Both the position numbers and the translations under genes were made by a program. 64,000 bases of DNA. It comes from Firmicutes bacterium AM31-12AC (GTDB taxonomy: Bacteria > Bacillota > Clostridia > Lachnospirales > Lachnospiraceae). This document shows, piece by piece, positions 27,523 to 36,314 of the stretch. Below the pieces are notes generated by a model. That model saw only the letters and a program-made list of their open reading frames with translations. It was not told the origin of the DNA and did not search any database. How positions within the stretch are numbered: position 1 is the first letter of the stretch; the number at the start of each line of letters is the position of its first letter. The stretch covers positions 1 through 64,000 of the forward strand of contig QUJA01000001.1 of assembly GCA_003480425.1 (NCBI GenBank), given 5' to 3'.

Positions 27523-29574
27523 TTATTTATTATTTTCCAAGGTATACATATATAACTCATGTAACGCTCTTGTCGCACAAATATAATCTGCCTGTTTTGA
27601 CATATTTGTTTCAATATCCGAACGAACAGTGAAAACTTGATCAAACTCTAATCCTTTTGCAAGGTAGTATGTGGTGATCGTCAGCCCTTTCTGAAAAACA
27701 GATGTATCTCGATCCATATAAGAGACATTTTCATCTTTTCTTTTTAATAAACTATATAATTCAAAAGCTTCCTTCTCTGTTCTGGCTAAAACCGCTGCTG
27801 TTTCATATTTATCCAAATTAATATTTTTCAAAATTTCAGATATTACTGATTCTACTGATGAAAAAGTTTTTTCTACTACGTCTTTTCCATGACGGTCAAA
27901 CAATTCCAAATCACAAATGCCTGTCAGTCCTGCTGCATACTTTGCAATTTCAACTGTATTTCGATAACTCTTATTCATAACAATTTTCCGAACTTGTTTT
28001 CCAAATATTTTCGGCAGGAAAGCAAGAACATCTTGTGTTTGTTCATCCATAGATTGTGCCTTATCTCCAAGTATCGTCATCTTGCAATCAAACATCGTTT
28101 GTAAAATTGTATACTGTAAATAAGAATAATCCTGCATTTCATCAATCACCACATGTTTAATACGGTGATGCTGTTTCTTTCCATAGAGTCGATATTTTAA
28201 ATAGAGCATCGGATATACATCTTCATATTTCAGTATGCGACGTTCATACGACACTTTTGGTAACACGGGAGAATCTATATCTTCTAAAAACCAATTATAA
28301 ATAATATACAAATCTTTTGTCTGATACATTTTATCAAAAAGTTCATCAAAATAAATGTGTTCATCTTCCTTAAGATCACGTCCCATACTGGTTTCAATCT
28401 CATCAATAAAATATTCTTTAATTGCATCCATTCTTACCAAAATCGGAGTGTCTTGAAATTTGAAGTAAAATAATTGGATTAAATCTTCTTCTGACTTATG
28501 GTATCCACGCCATTCAATATCATGAAAATCAATCAAACGATCTTCTAATGCAGCAAGAAAACCTTCCATCTGTCCGATAAAATCAAAAGACTGTTTGTAT
28601 CTGTAACGATGAATCTCACTTGATGGACAATCATGTAACTGCCGTTCCAATTGATGATAGCGATCTTCGCAATCATAGACAAATTCTTTTAATTCTTTAT
28701 AAGCAAAAATATCAAAACTCATTTCCTGAATATTCTCTTCACCAAGTTCTGGAAGAATATGTGAAATATAATCAGAAAACACACTATTGGGAGATAAAAT
28801 TAAAATGTTTGATGATTTTAAATTTTTACGATCGTGATATAGCAAATAAGCAATTCGGTGTAAAGCAATAGATGTTTTTCCACTTCCCGCTGCCCCCTGA
28901 ATGATCAATATTTGATCCTTGGTGTTCCTGATAATCTCATTTTGTTCTTTTTGTATTGTTCTAATAATGCTTTTTAATTGAACATCGCCATTGCTTCCTA
29001 ATTCTTGTTTTAAAATTTCATCATCTATCAGCATATCACTTTCAAAAGCATATATAATTTTACCTTTTTTTATTTTATATTGTCCTTTTGCTGTAATTTC
29101 ACCTGTAATTATTCCAGCCGGTGCTTCATAAGAAGCATTGCCTTTATCATAATCATAAAATAAACTGCTTACCGGTGCTCTCCAGTCATAAATAAGAGGC
29201 TGCCCTCCAGTGTCTTCTGCAAAATTTGCAATGCCAATATAAAATGATTCGGGTTCTTCATCTCCATCATACAGAAAATCAACACGTCCGAAAAAAGGTG
29301 AATCTAACAAAGACTCAAGTCGATGTTTCATTGACAATGTATTCTGATTTGCATTTACCTGTTGTAGTAACGCCTGTTGGTTATCATAATACTCATAACC
29401 ATATTCATCCATCTCTGTATAATTATCCCAGAAATATTCTTGCATCTGATCTATCTCTTTTTGTCCGTCCAAAAGAGTTTCATAAAGCTGTGCCAATTTC
29501 TGTTTCAATTTTTCTGTGACAGTTTCTAAGAATGCCATGCCTTCTTCCTGTATATCTTGTGTTGCTTCTTGCAT
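27523..29574 (-). CDS. UvrD/Rep-like ATPase, HelD family
   Basis: HelD proteins are superfamily 1 helicase-like ATPases that release stalled RNA polymerase from DNA. The 683-residue product has an N-terminal coiled-coil arm (about residues 15-75), Walker A GAAGSGKTSIALHRI (Lys233), Walker B HVVIDEMQDYS and the late helicase motif TTYYLAKGLEFDQVF. It lacks UvrA-like zinc or nuclease domains. The ATG has AAGAGGA upstream. The general HelD call is good; a role in transcription recycling is taken from the Bacillus homolog. Confidence 0.88.
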   Translation of the reverse strand: MQEATQDIQEEGMAFLETVTEKLKQKLAQLYETLLDGQKEIDQMQEYFWDNYTEMDEYGYEYYDNQQALLQQVNANQNTLSMKHRLESLLDSPFFGRVDFLYDGDEEPESFYIGIANFAEDTGGQPLIYDWRAPVSSLFYDYDKGNASYEAPAGIITGEITAKGQYKIKKGKIIYAFESDMLIDDEILKQELGSNGDVQLKSIIRTIQKEQNEIIRNTKDQILIIQGAAGSGKTSIALHRIAYLLYHDRKNLKSSNILILSPNSVFSDYISHILPELGEENIQEMSFDIFAYKELKEFVYDCEDRYHQLERQLHDCPSSEIHRYRYKQSFDFIGQMEGFLAALEDRLIDFHDIEWRGYHKSEEDLIQLFYFKFQDTPILVRMDAIKEYFIDEIETSMGRDLKEDEHIYFDELFDKMYQTKDLYIIYNWFLEDIDSPVLPKVSYERRILKYEDVYPMLYLKYRLYGKKQHHRIKHVVIDEMQDYSYLQYTILQTMFDCKMTILGDKAQSMDEQTQDVLAFLPKIFGKQVRKIVMNKSYRNTVEIAKYAAGLTGICDLELFDRHGKDVVEKTFSSVESVISEILKNINLDKYETAAVLARTEKEAFELYSLLKRKDENVSYMDRDTSVFQKGLTITTYYLAKGLEFDQVFTVRSDIETNMSKQADYICATRALHELYMYTLENNK

Positions 29575-29622
29575 GTTTTAAAATCCTCTTCTTTTGCTTA
29601 TATTTTTTATCTATTAAATGAC

Positions 29623-30102
29623 TTACTTGTGGTATGGTTCGTGATTTATTATTCTATAACTCCGATATATCTGTTCCAGTAAAATTACACGCATCAGTTG
29701 GTGTGGAAATGTCATTTTAGAAAAACTCAACGCATAGTTTGAGCGTTTTAACACCTCATTTCCAAGGCCTATTGAACCCCCAATAATAAATATGATATGA
29801 CTGGTTCCTTGAATACCCAGAGTTTCAATTTTATCAGCCAGTTCTTCAGAGGTCAAGAGTTTTCCCTTGATTTCTAAAGTAACAACAAATGCATCTTCTT
29901 TCACATATTTTAAGATACGTTCTCCTTCTTTATCACGAATTCCGTCTTCAACAATCTGACTTGCGTTATCAGGAGTTTTTTCATCAGCAACTTCTATGAT
30001 TTCTAATTTGCAATAACGGCTCAAACGTTTACTATATTCTGAAATTGCATCTTTCAAATACTTTTCTTTTATTTTTCCAACTGTAATCAATGTGATCTTC
30101 AT
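29623..30102 (-). CDS. rlmH: 23S rRNA pseudouridine-1915 N3-methyltransferase RlmH
   Basis: Methylates pseudouridine 1915 in helix 69 of 23S rRNA on assembled ribosomes. The 159-residue SPOUT protein shows [16 protein letters not shown] at the start, the SAM-binding [15 protein letters not shown] and the invariant C-terminal tail EPYHK. It has a GGGGA ribosome site. It stands between helD and the nfnAB terminator, so it probably has its own promoter or is read from helD-independent transcription. Confidence 0.98.
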   Translation of the reverse strand: MKITLITVGKIKEKYLKDAISEYSKRLSRYCKLEIIEVADEKTPDNASQIVEDGIRDKEGERILKYVKEDAFVVTLEIKGKLLTSEELADKIETLGIQGTSHIIFIIGGSIGLGNEVLKRSNYALSFSKMTFPHQLMRVILLEQIYRSYRIINHEPYHK

Positions 30103-30119
30103 ATAAATCCCCTAATGTC

Positions 30120-30154
30120 TAAAAAACGAGGATATAGGAAAAACCTATATCCTC
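30120..30154 (-). terminator. Intrinsic terminator of the nfnA-nfnB operon
   Basis: GAGGATATAGG (30128-30138) and CCTATATCCTC (30144-30154) form a perfect 11-bp stem with a five-base loop; the complement of the A6 run at 30121-30126 gives the T-tract on the minus strand. Confidence 0.9.
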
Positions 30155-30211
30155 ATAATTATTTTATGCATTGCATCTAAAATTATTCAGCGCAAAATTA
30201 CTCTCTCTAAA

Positions 30212-31600
30212 TTATTTATTGCTAAGATATTCGTCAATACCCTTTGCAGCTGCTTTACCGGCACCCATTGCAAGGATAACTGTAGCTGCACCGGTAACAG
30301 CATCTCCACCGGCATATACACCCTCTTTAGATGTTTTTCCAGTTTCTTCTTCTGCTACGATACATTTCCATTTATTAATCTCCAGCCCTTCAGTTGTAGA
30401 AGAGATCAATGGGTTTGGTGATGTACCAAGTGACATGATCACTGTATCTACATCAATGTCATATTCAGAACCTGCAACTTCAACAGGACGTCTTCTTCCT
30501 GATGCATCCGGCTCTCCAAGTTCCATTTTAACGACTGTCATTCCAGTTACGTTACCATTCTCATCTACTTTGATTTCTTTTGGATTTCTCAGCAAATCAA
30601 AAATGATTCCCTCTTCTTTTGCATGATGCACTTCTTCTACTCGTGCTGGAAGTTCTTCTTCACTACGACGATATACAACATGTACTTCTGCACCAAGACG
30701 AAGTGCTGTTCTTGCAGCATCCATAGCAACGTTACCACCACCTACAACAGCTACTTTATGTCCGGCTGAAATTGGTGTGTCATAAGAATCGTCAAAAGCT
30801 TTCATCAAGTTACTTCTTGTCAAATACTCATTAGCAGAGAATACGCCATTTGCATTTTCACCAGGAATACCCATAAATTTAGGAAGACCTGCACCTGAAC
30901 CGATAAATACAGCTTCAAACCCTTCATCTTCAATCAACATATCAATTGTTGTAGATTTTCCGATTACAACGTTTGTCTCAAATTTAACTCCAAGCTCTTT
31001 TACTTTTTCAATCTCTTTTGCTACAACTTTCTGTTTTGGAAGACGGAATTCTGGAATTCCATATACCAATACTCCACCGAGTTCATGAAGTGCTTCAAAT
31101 ACAGTTACATCGTAACCAAGTTTTGCAAGGTCGCCGGCACATGTAAGTCCTGAAGGACCTGAACCGATAACAGCTACTTTATGTCCGTTCTTTTCTTCTG
31201 CTCCAACTGGTTTAATATCATGCTCCAAAGCATAATCTGCAACAAATCTCTCCAGTTTACCGATAGAAATTGGCTCACCTTTGATGCCACGGATACATTT
31301 TCCTTCACACTGTGATTCCTGTGGACATACACGTCCGCAAATAGCAGGTAATGCTGAAGACTGTCCGATAATCTTATAAGCCTCTTCGATATTACCTTCT
31401 TTTACTTCATGAATAAATCCTGGAATATTGATAGATACAGGACATCCCTGAATACATTTTGCATTTTTACAGTTAATGCAACGAGTAGCTTCTTCCATTG
31501 CCTCTTCTTTATTGTATCCAAGACATACTTCTTCAAAATTAGTTGCACGTACTTTTGGATCCTGTTCTCTTACAGGAACTTTCTTTAATACATCTGCCAT
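30212..31600 (-). CDS. nfnB: NADH-dependent ferredoxin:NADP oxidoreductase large subunit NfnB (GltD-like)
   Basis: Together with NfnA it forms an electron-bifurcating transhydrogenase that couples NADPH, NAD and ferredoxin. The 462-residue product is GltD-like. It has N-terminal [4Fe-4S] ligands in CINCKNAKCIQGCPV and CGRVCPQESQCEGKC, a first dinucleotide fold at AVIGSGPSGLTCAGDLA and a second at AVVGGGNVAMDAARTALRLG. Such proteins are often labelled glutamate synthase small subunit, but no large glutamate synthase is nearby. The adjacent NfnA-type gene, whose stop overlaps this ATG (TAATG), supports NfnB. Confidence 0.88.
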   Translation of the reverse strand: MADVLKKVPVREQDPKVRATNFEEVCLGYNKEEAMEEATRCINCKNAKCIQGCPVSINIPGFIHEVKEGNIEEAYKIIGQSSALPAICGRVCPQESQCEGKCIRGIKGEPISIGKLERFVADYALEHDIKPVGAEEKNGHKVAVIGSGPSGLTCAGDLAKLGYDVTVFEALHELGGVLVYGIPEFRLPKQKVVAKEIEKVKELGVKFETNVVIGKSTTIDMLIEDEGFEAVFIGSGAGLPKFMGIPGENANGVFSANEYLTRSNLMKAFDDSYDTPISAGHKVAVVGGGNVAMDAARTALRLGAEVHVVYRRSEEELPARVEEVHHAKEEGIIFDLLRNPKEIKVDENGNVTGMTVVKMELGEPDASGRRRPVEVAGSEYDIDVDTVIMSLGTSPNPLISSTTEGLEINKWKCIVAEEETGKTSKEGVYAGGDAVTGAATVILAMGAGKAAAKGIDEYLSNK

Positions 31601-32489
31601 TAGTTGTCACCTCCGCAATTTCCGCAGCCACCGTGATGTGTATCACCTTCCTGCAGTTTCAGAATCGCACGACCCTCTTCTGTCTTATACATCCGACTTC
31701 TCTTCATTGCCTGATCGAAATCTACAAGATGTCCATCAAACTCTGGTCCATCTACACATGCGAATTTAATTTCATCACCGACCTGCAGACGGCAAGCTCC
31801 ACACATTCCTGTACCATCAACCATGATCGGGTTCATGCTGACAATTGTAGGAATCTCTAATTTTTTAGTTAACAGACAAACAAATTTCATCATAATCATT
31901 GGTCCGATTGCGACACATGAATCATATGTTTTTCCTTCTTTGCTAACCAAGTCTTCTAAGGTAGCTGTAACCATTCCGGAACGTCCGTAAGAGCCATCGT
32001 CTGTTGTTACATATAAATTACCAGCAACTGCTTCCAGTTCCTTTTCAAGAATTACCATATCTTTTGTCTTTGCACCAAGGATAACATCTGCTTCAATTCC
32101 ATGAGCATGTAACCATTTTACCTGTGGATAAACAGGTGCGGCACCAACACCTCCAGCTACAAAAACGATTTTTTTCTTCTTTAATTCTTCGAGATCTTCA
32201 TGAACAAATTCTGATGGACATCCAAGTGGTCCGACAAAGTCACGGAAACTGTCTCCTTCTTTCAGATCAGCCATCTTTATCGTAGATGCTCCAACTTCCT
32301 GAAATACAATTGTGATTGTTCCGGCTTCACGATCATAATCGCAAATAGTAAGTGGAATTCTCTCTCCTTTGTCATCCATCTTTACGATAACAAACTGTCC
32401 CGGCTGACAGTGACTTGCAACACGTGGTGCATGTACATCCATCAAAAAATCTTATCGGCCAGTTTTTCTGCTTTTAAAATTTTATACAT
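31600..32489 (-). pseudogene. nfnA: NfnA-type FAD/NAD-binding subunit, broken by a one-base frameshift
   Basis: The small bifurcating subunit, with FAD, NAD(H) and a [2Fe-2S] cluster. An ATG at 32489 with AAAGGAGGA upstream opens MYKILKAEKLADKIF and then hits TGA at codon 16. The other frame continues with (L)MDVHAPRVASHCQPGQFVIV and runs to 31600, with the NAD motif FVAGGVGAAPVYPQ and cluster cysteines in MCGACRLQVGDEIKFAC. One extra A in the A6 run at 32444-32449 joins the frames as KIFLMDVHAPRVAS, giving 296 residues, the family size. Internal starts would lack the first strand of the FAD domain. Either a recent lesion or a sequencing error. Confidence 0.88.
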
Positions 32490-32577
32490 GATCTTCCTCC
32501 TTTTATTTAGGTTTCTCTTATTCCTCTTTCATTTCTAACTCAATACCTAGTTCGGAAATAAAAAACGCCCTTTAATT

Positions 32578-32606
32578 ATAATACGCTATATGATTCAGCT
32601 TGGCAA
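32578..32606 (-). promoter_or_regulatory. Predicted sigma-A promoter of nfnA-nfnB
   Basis: On the minus strand TTGCCA (32601-32606) is separated by 17 bases from TATTAT (32578-32583); a second AT-rich -10 candidate (TATAAT) overlaps it. It lies about 90 bases before the nfnA start. Confidence 0.6.
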
Positions 32607-32630
32607 GTGAAGATTTTAACGATACAACAA

Positions 32631-32670
32631 AAAATGGGGCCGATGCTCTACTGACACCCGCCCCTTTTTT
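32631..32670 (-). terminator. Intrinsic terminator of the alcohol dehydrogenase gene
   Basis: GGGGC (32636-32640) pairs with GCCCC (32660-32664), with a partly paired inner stem; the complement of the A run at 32629-32634 supplies T residues on the minus strand, and a T6 follows on the plus strand. It starts about 17 bases past the dehydrogenase stop. Confidence 0.75.
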
Positions 32671-32680
32671 GCAAATTAAA

Positions 32681-33862
32681 TTAGAAATCTACTTCTGTAC
32701 CATAGTATGTGCATGTTAACAGTTTTTCCATGTTTGCAGGATCGATTGCACGTGGGTTAGAGCCTGTACATGCATCACCAACTGCAAGCTCTGCAATCTT
32801 GGCAACTTTTTCTTTGAATTCGTCTTCGTTGATTCCAAATTCTTTCAATGTCTTTGGAATATTCAATTTTACATTGAATTCATCGATTTTGTTGCAAAGG
32901 CTATTGATCAATGCCTGCTCTGAAACACCTTCCAGTCCCATTCTACGTGCGATTTCAGCATAACGTGAAGCTGCTACAGGATCTTTTGCATTGTATTTGA
33001 TAACGTATGGCAGATAAATAGCATTTGCACAACCATGTGGAATATGACCTGTTGAGAATGCTGCTCCTGTTTTGTGTGCCATAGAATGTACGATACCAAG
33101 CAATGCATTTGAGAATGCCATACCGGCAAGACACTGTGCATAGTGCATCTGCTCTCTTGCTACCATATTGCAGTTGTATGATGCTGGAAGATATTCCAGA
33201 ACCATCTCAATTGCCTGCAGTGCAAGAGGATCTGTGAATGGGCAATTCAATGTTGATACATATGCTTCAATAGCGTGTGTTAAAGCATCCATACCTGTGT
33301 ATGCAACCTGTTTTACAGGAAGTCCTGCAACAAGATCTGGATCTACGATTGCAACATCTGGAGTGATATTAAAGTCAGCAAGCGGATATTTTACACCTGT
33401 CTGATAGTTTGTGATTACTGAAAATGCTGTTACCTCTGTTGCAGTTCCAGATGTAGATGGAATTGCACAGAATTTTGCTTTCTGTCTTAATTCTGGAAAA
33501 CTAAATGGTGTAATCAAATCTTCAAAAGTAATTTCTGGATATTCATAAAATGCCCACATTGCCTTTGCTGCATCGATTGGTGATCCTCCACCCATTGCAA
33601 CAATCCAGTCTGGCTGGAATGCACGCATTACTTCAGCACCTTTCATAACAGTCTCTACAGATGGATCTGGCTCAACGCCTTCGAATAATTCTACTTCCAT
33701 TCCTGCCTCTTTTAAGTAGTTCACTGCTCTGTCAAGAAAGCCCTGACGTTTCATAGAGCCACCACCTACAACGAGGATTGCTTTTGTTCCTTTCAAATTT
33801 TTCAGTTCTTCCAAACATCCTTTTCCATGATAAATGTCTCTTGGTAATGTAAATCGACTCAT
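32681..33862 (-). CDS. Iron-containing alcohol dehydrogenase
   Basis: A group III metal-dependent NAD(P)H alcohol dehydrogenase, reducing aldehydes to alcohols (butanol/propanediol-type or related). The 393-residue product has the NAD-binding GGGSPIDAAKAMW, the CAIPSTSGTATEVTAFSVI block and the metal-binding histidines in GIVHSMAHKTGAAFSTGHIPHG. A strong AAGGAG precedes the ATG. It is a single-gene transcription unit with its own promoter and terminator. Two Rex-like operators around the promoter suggest it is a redox sink that is switched on at high NADH. The natural substrate cannot be read from sequence. Confidence 0.92.
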   Translation of the reverse strand: MSRFTLPRDIYHGKGCLEELKNLKGTKAILVVGGGSMKRQGFLDRAVNYLKEAGMEVELFEGVEPDPSVETVMKGAEVMRAFQPDWIVAMGGGSPIDAAKAMWAFYEYPEITFEDLITPFSFPELRQKAKFCAIPSTSGTATEVTAFSVITNYQTGVKYPLADFNITPDVAIVDPDLVAGLPVKQVAYTGMDALTHAIEAYVSTLNCPFTDPLALQAIEMVLEYLPASYNCNMVAREQMHYAQCLAGMAFSNALLGIVHSMAHKTGAAFSTGHIPHGCANAIYLPYVIKYNAKDPVAASRYAEIARRMGLEGVSEQALINSLCNKIDEFNVKLNIPKTLKEFGINEDEFKEKVAKIAELAVGDACTGSNPRAIDPANMEKLLTCTYYGTEVDF

Positions 33863-33883
33863 TATACTACATCTCCTTCAATG

Positions 33884-33899
33884 TGTTATTTTTTTAACA
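33884..33899. promoter_or_regulatory. Rex-like operator 1 of the alcohol dehydrogenase
   Basis: TGTTATTTTTTTAACA differs at one position from the clostridial Rex pattern TGTTAA-N4-TTAACA. It lies just downstream of the -10, between promoter and ribosome site, where a bound repressor would block transcription. A Rex gene is in this window at 45677-46324. Confidence 0.65.
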
Positions 33900-33906
33900 T
33901 GTTTAT

Positions 33907-33935
33907 ATTATAGCACTGTTAATCTTTTCACACAA
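33907..33935 (-). promoter_or_regulatory. Predicted sigma-A promoter of the alcohol dehydrogenase
   Basis: On the minus strand TTGTGT (33930-33935), a 17-base spacer and TATAAT (33907-33912). It is the only good promoter match in the region and is flanked by two Rex-like sites. Confidence 0.75.
33917..33932. promoter_or_regulatory. Rex-like operator 2 of the alcohol dehydrogenase
   Basis: TGTTAATCTTTTCACA reads as TGTGAA-N4-TTAACA on the minus strand, one mismatch from TGTTAA-N4-TTAACA. It fills the spacer and touches the -35. With operator 1 at 33884-33899 the centres are 33 bases apart, about three helical turns. Confidence 0.7.
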
Positions 33936-34081
33936 GGCAATCTGGAAAATTAGGTGAAGAATTATCACCAAAATTTTTTCTTTATTTTTGGTAATAAATA
34001 CACTGGATTTTTTCAAAATTGCCGTTCTAAAAATCAGACTTCAAATGCATGCTATTTTTACTGTTTTTAATCTCATAAACA

Positions 34082-34127
34082 AAAAAGAAATCTGAAGAAT
34101 TCTTTTTTATCCAACAGATTTCTTTTT
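34082..34127. terminator. Bidirectional terminator-like hairpin after the zinc-ribbon/TPR gene
   Basis: AAAAAGAAATCTG (34082-34094) and CAGATTTCTTTTT (34115-34127) are a perfect 13-bp inverted repeat with T-runs on both strands. It ends the tepA-ftsK-fhs-folD-TPR run three bases past the last stop. The 200 bases between it and the alcohol dehydrogenase promoter hold no other recognisable feature. Confidence 0.85.
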
Positions 34128-34130
34128 ATA

Positions 34131-35450
34131 TTATTGTAAATTCAATACATAATTTCTTTTTGTGACCTGTGTTGTTTTTCCATTCTTGTTGACAAGAATC
34201 GCGGAAAAAATAGTCTGTCCCTCCGGCATGTCAATTGGACCGGTGTATTGCGTTGATGCTGTTGTTGGTGTTGTATTATCCATTGTATAATATGCTGTAT
34301 ATCCTTCCGGAACTGTAATACTGATCTGCGTTGCAGAAGTATATTGCCCGGTAGATGGTGTAACAGCTGGTGCATCTTCAATTGGAATCTCAACCTGATA
34401 TGTTTTGGTTGCAACCAAACTAGGAATTCCCTTTTTATTTACACAAATTGCTTTTATAACAACCGTACCATCTTCAATCAGAATCGGCTCAGTATATAAC
34501 GTACTGTCAGTTGTCGGTTCATTCCCGTCTGTTGTATAATAAATTTTCCCATTTCCAGACAAGGAAACCTGTTGCACTTCTGTATATGTTCCTTCTTCCA
34601 GACTAAATTCCGGCATGTCAGAAACATAATCACTCATCTCTTTTAATACATTTTTGCTACTGCCGTCCAAAGTACCTGAAATTTTATCTGCCTGATCCGT
34701 CTTGATATAAAATTGTGCAAGAGCCTCATACAAATCTGCATTTTCCGGCTGTGAATCAATCGCATTTAAGAACATGTTTTCTGCTTTATCCAATTCATCC
34801 TGGGCAATATATACTTTTGATAGTCCTACATATGCTGTCGCACGCGTATTGTCTTTTGCAATTGCAAGATTGTAATAGCGAATGGCTTTACTATATTCAC
34901 TAGACTGATAAGCTTTCTCTGCTTTGTTTAAAGTTCCCGAATAAGAATTCTGATAAAGAAGGATCCCACTAATTCCAACTGCAACTAAAATAACCATAAC
35001 AACAATCATCGTATTTCGACGTTTCTTTTTTGCCTGCCGCATCCGCAATGCTTTTTGACGCCGTCGTTCATCCGCTGTTCTATAATCCGTCTGTTGTGCC
35101 CTTGTATCACGTCTTGTTGGTCTGATCCTCTCTTCTCCAACTGTATCTCTCCCGCGATAATTGCTTTTTTGAGATGTCCGCATCTGATTTGAACGGATAC
35201 GGTCTAACTCTCCCTGACTCAATACACGCGTTGAATTCTGTGGTTGTTGTCTTGAACGATTTCTTTGCTGCTGTACCTGACCACTGCTATTAGGCAACGG
35301 GCGTGTCACATCCTCTACAGAACCTTTTACTTCACGAGTAAGTACATCATCTAAAGGATTATAGTCCGGAACCATCTGAACTTCTGTGCCACAGTCAGGA
35401 CATATAAGCATTCCCGCTGGAATATCTGCACCACAATTTGCACATTTCAT
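34131..35450 (-). CDS. Zinc-ribbon, TPR and chitobiase-type beta-domain membrane protein
   Basis: The 439-residue product has an N-terminal zinc ribbon (CANCGADIPAGMLICPDCG), a long basic, Arg/Gln-rich disordered region (about 45-145), one membrane span (about 147-165), a TPR region (about 172-255), and two copies of a ~70-residue beta-domain of the chitobiase/hexosaminidase C-terminal type, each with a YYTxDxxxPTxxSTxYT pattern (IYYTTDGNEPTTDSTLYT; AYYTMDNTTPTTASTQYT). The topology suggests a cytoplasmic sensor end and an outside domain that may bind polysaccharide. The function is unknown. It follows folD by 12 bases, with AGGAGG before the ATG. Confidence 0.82.
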   Translation of the reverse strand: MKCANCGADIPAGMLICPDCGTEVQMVPDYNPLDDVLTREVKGSVEDVTRPLPNSSGQVQQQRNRSRQQPQNSTRVLSQGELDRIRSNQMRTSQKSNYRGRDTVGEERIRPTRRDTRAQQTDYRTADERRRQKALRMRQAKKKRRNTMIVVMVILVAVGISGILLYQNSYSGTLNKAEKAYQSSEYSKAIRYYNLAIAKDNTRATAYVGLSKVYIAQDELDKAENMFLNAIDSQPENADLYEALAQFYIKTDQADKISGTLDGSSKNVLKEMSDYVSDMPEFSLEEGTYTEVQQVSLSGNGKIYYTTDGNEPTTDSTLYTEPILIEDGTVVIKAICVNKKGIPSLVATKTYQVEIPIEDAPAVTPSTGQYTSATQISITVPEGYTAYYTMDNTTPTTASTQYTGPIDMPEGQTIFSAILVNKNGKTTQVTKRNYVLNLQ

Positions 35451-35462
35451 AAATGGTTCCTC

Positions 35463-36299
35463 CTATTTTCTTACTGTTTCTACACAGTTGTTCATTAGCA
35501 TTGCAATCGTCATCGGTCCTACGCCTCCTGGAACCGGGGTAATTGCAGATGTATGCTCTGCTACTTCGTCAAATGCAACATCTCCGCAAAGCTTATTATT
35601 CTCATCACGATGCATGCCCACATCGATAACAACTGCACCCTCTTTTACATAGTCTGCTGTTATAAATTGCTTTCTGCCAATTGCAACAATCAAAATATCC
35701 GCTCTCTTTGTAATATCTTTTAAATTATTTGTATGTGAATGCGTAACTGTAACTGTTCCATTTTCTCTCAAAAGTAATGCAGCCATCGGTTTTCCTACGA
35801 TATTGCTACGTCCGACAATCACACATTCTTTTCCATCTATTGTAATCCCGGAACGTTTTAATAACTGAATAATACCTGCCGGAGTACAAGATAAAAATCC
35901 TTTCTCTCCAATCCACAGACGTCCTACGCTGACTGGATGAAATCCGTCTACATCCTTATCCGGAGAAATAGCACGTATGATCTTATCTTCGTCAATATGG
36001 GCCGGAAGCGGCAACTGAACCAGTATTCCATTTACATGTTCTTCTTTATTCAAACGATCAATTAGAAGCAATAACTCCTCTTCTGTTGTCTCTTCTGCCA
36101 GTTCATAGCTTTCTGATTCGATACCAATATAAGCACAGGCTTTCTTTTTATTATTTACATAAACTGAAGATGCCGGATCGTTTCCCACTTGAACAACAGC
36201 AAGACACACTTCTTTTCCATTCGCCTTTAATACGGCTACTTCTTCTTTTAATTCATCCTTAATTTCTTTTGAAATCTTTTTTCCATCGATTAACTGCAT
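35463..36299 (-). CDS. folD: Bifunctional methylenetetrahydrofolate dehydrogenase/cyclohydrolase FolD
   Basis: Interconverts methylene-, methenyl- and formyl-tetrahydrofolate. The 278-residue product has the conserved substrate block YVNNKKKACAYIGI with the catalytic Lys, the QLPLPAHID and PDKDVDGFHPVSVGRL motifs, and the nucleotide loop GRSNIVGKPMAALLL. It is 15 bases downstream of fhs, so the two one-carbon enzymes are co-transcribed. Confidence 0.97.
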   Translation of the reverse strand: MQLIDGKKISKEIKDELKEEVAVLKANGKEVCLAVVQVGNDPASSVYVNNKKKACAYIGIESESYELAEETTEEELLLLIDRLNKEEHVNGILVQLPLPAHIDEDKIIRAISPDKDVDGFHPVSVGRLWIGEKGFLSCTPAGIIQLLKRSGITIDGKECVIVGRSNIVGKPMAALLLRENGTVTVTHSHTNNLKDITKRADILIVAIGRKQFITADYVKEGAVVIDVGMHRDENNKLCGDVAFDEVAEHTSAITPVPGGVGPMTIAMLMNNCVETVRK

Positions 36300-36314
36300 T
36301 GTTTTTGTTTCTCC

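Noticed and set aside
30212..31600. Call as glutamate synthase small subunit
   Set aside because: No large glutamate synthase subunit is nearby, while an NfnA-type gene overlaps its start.
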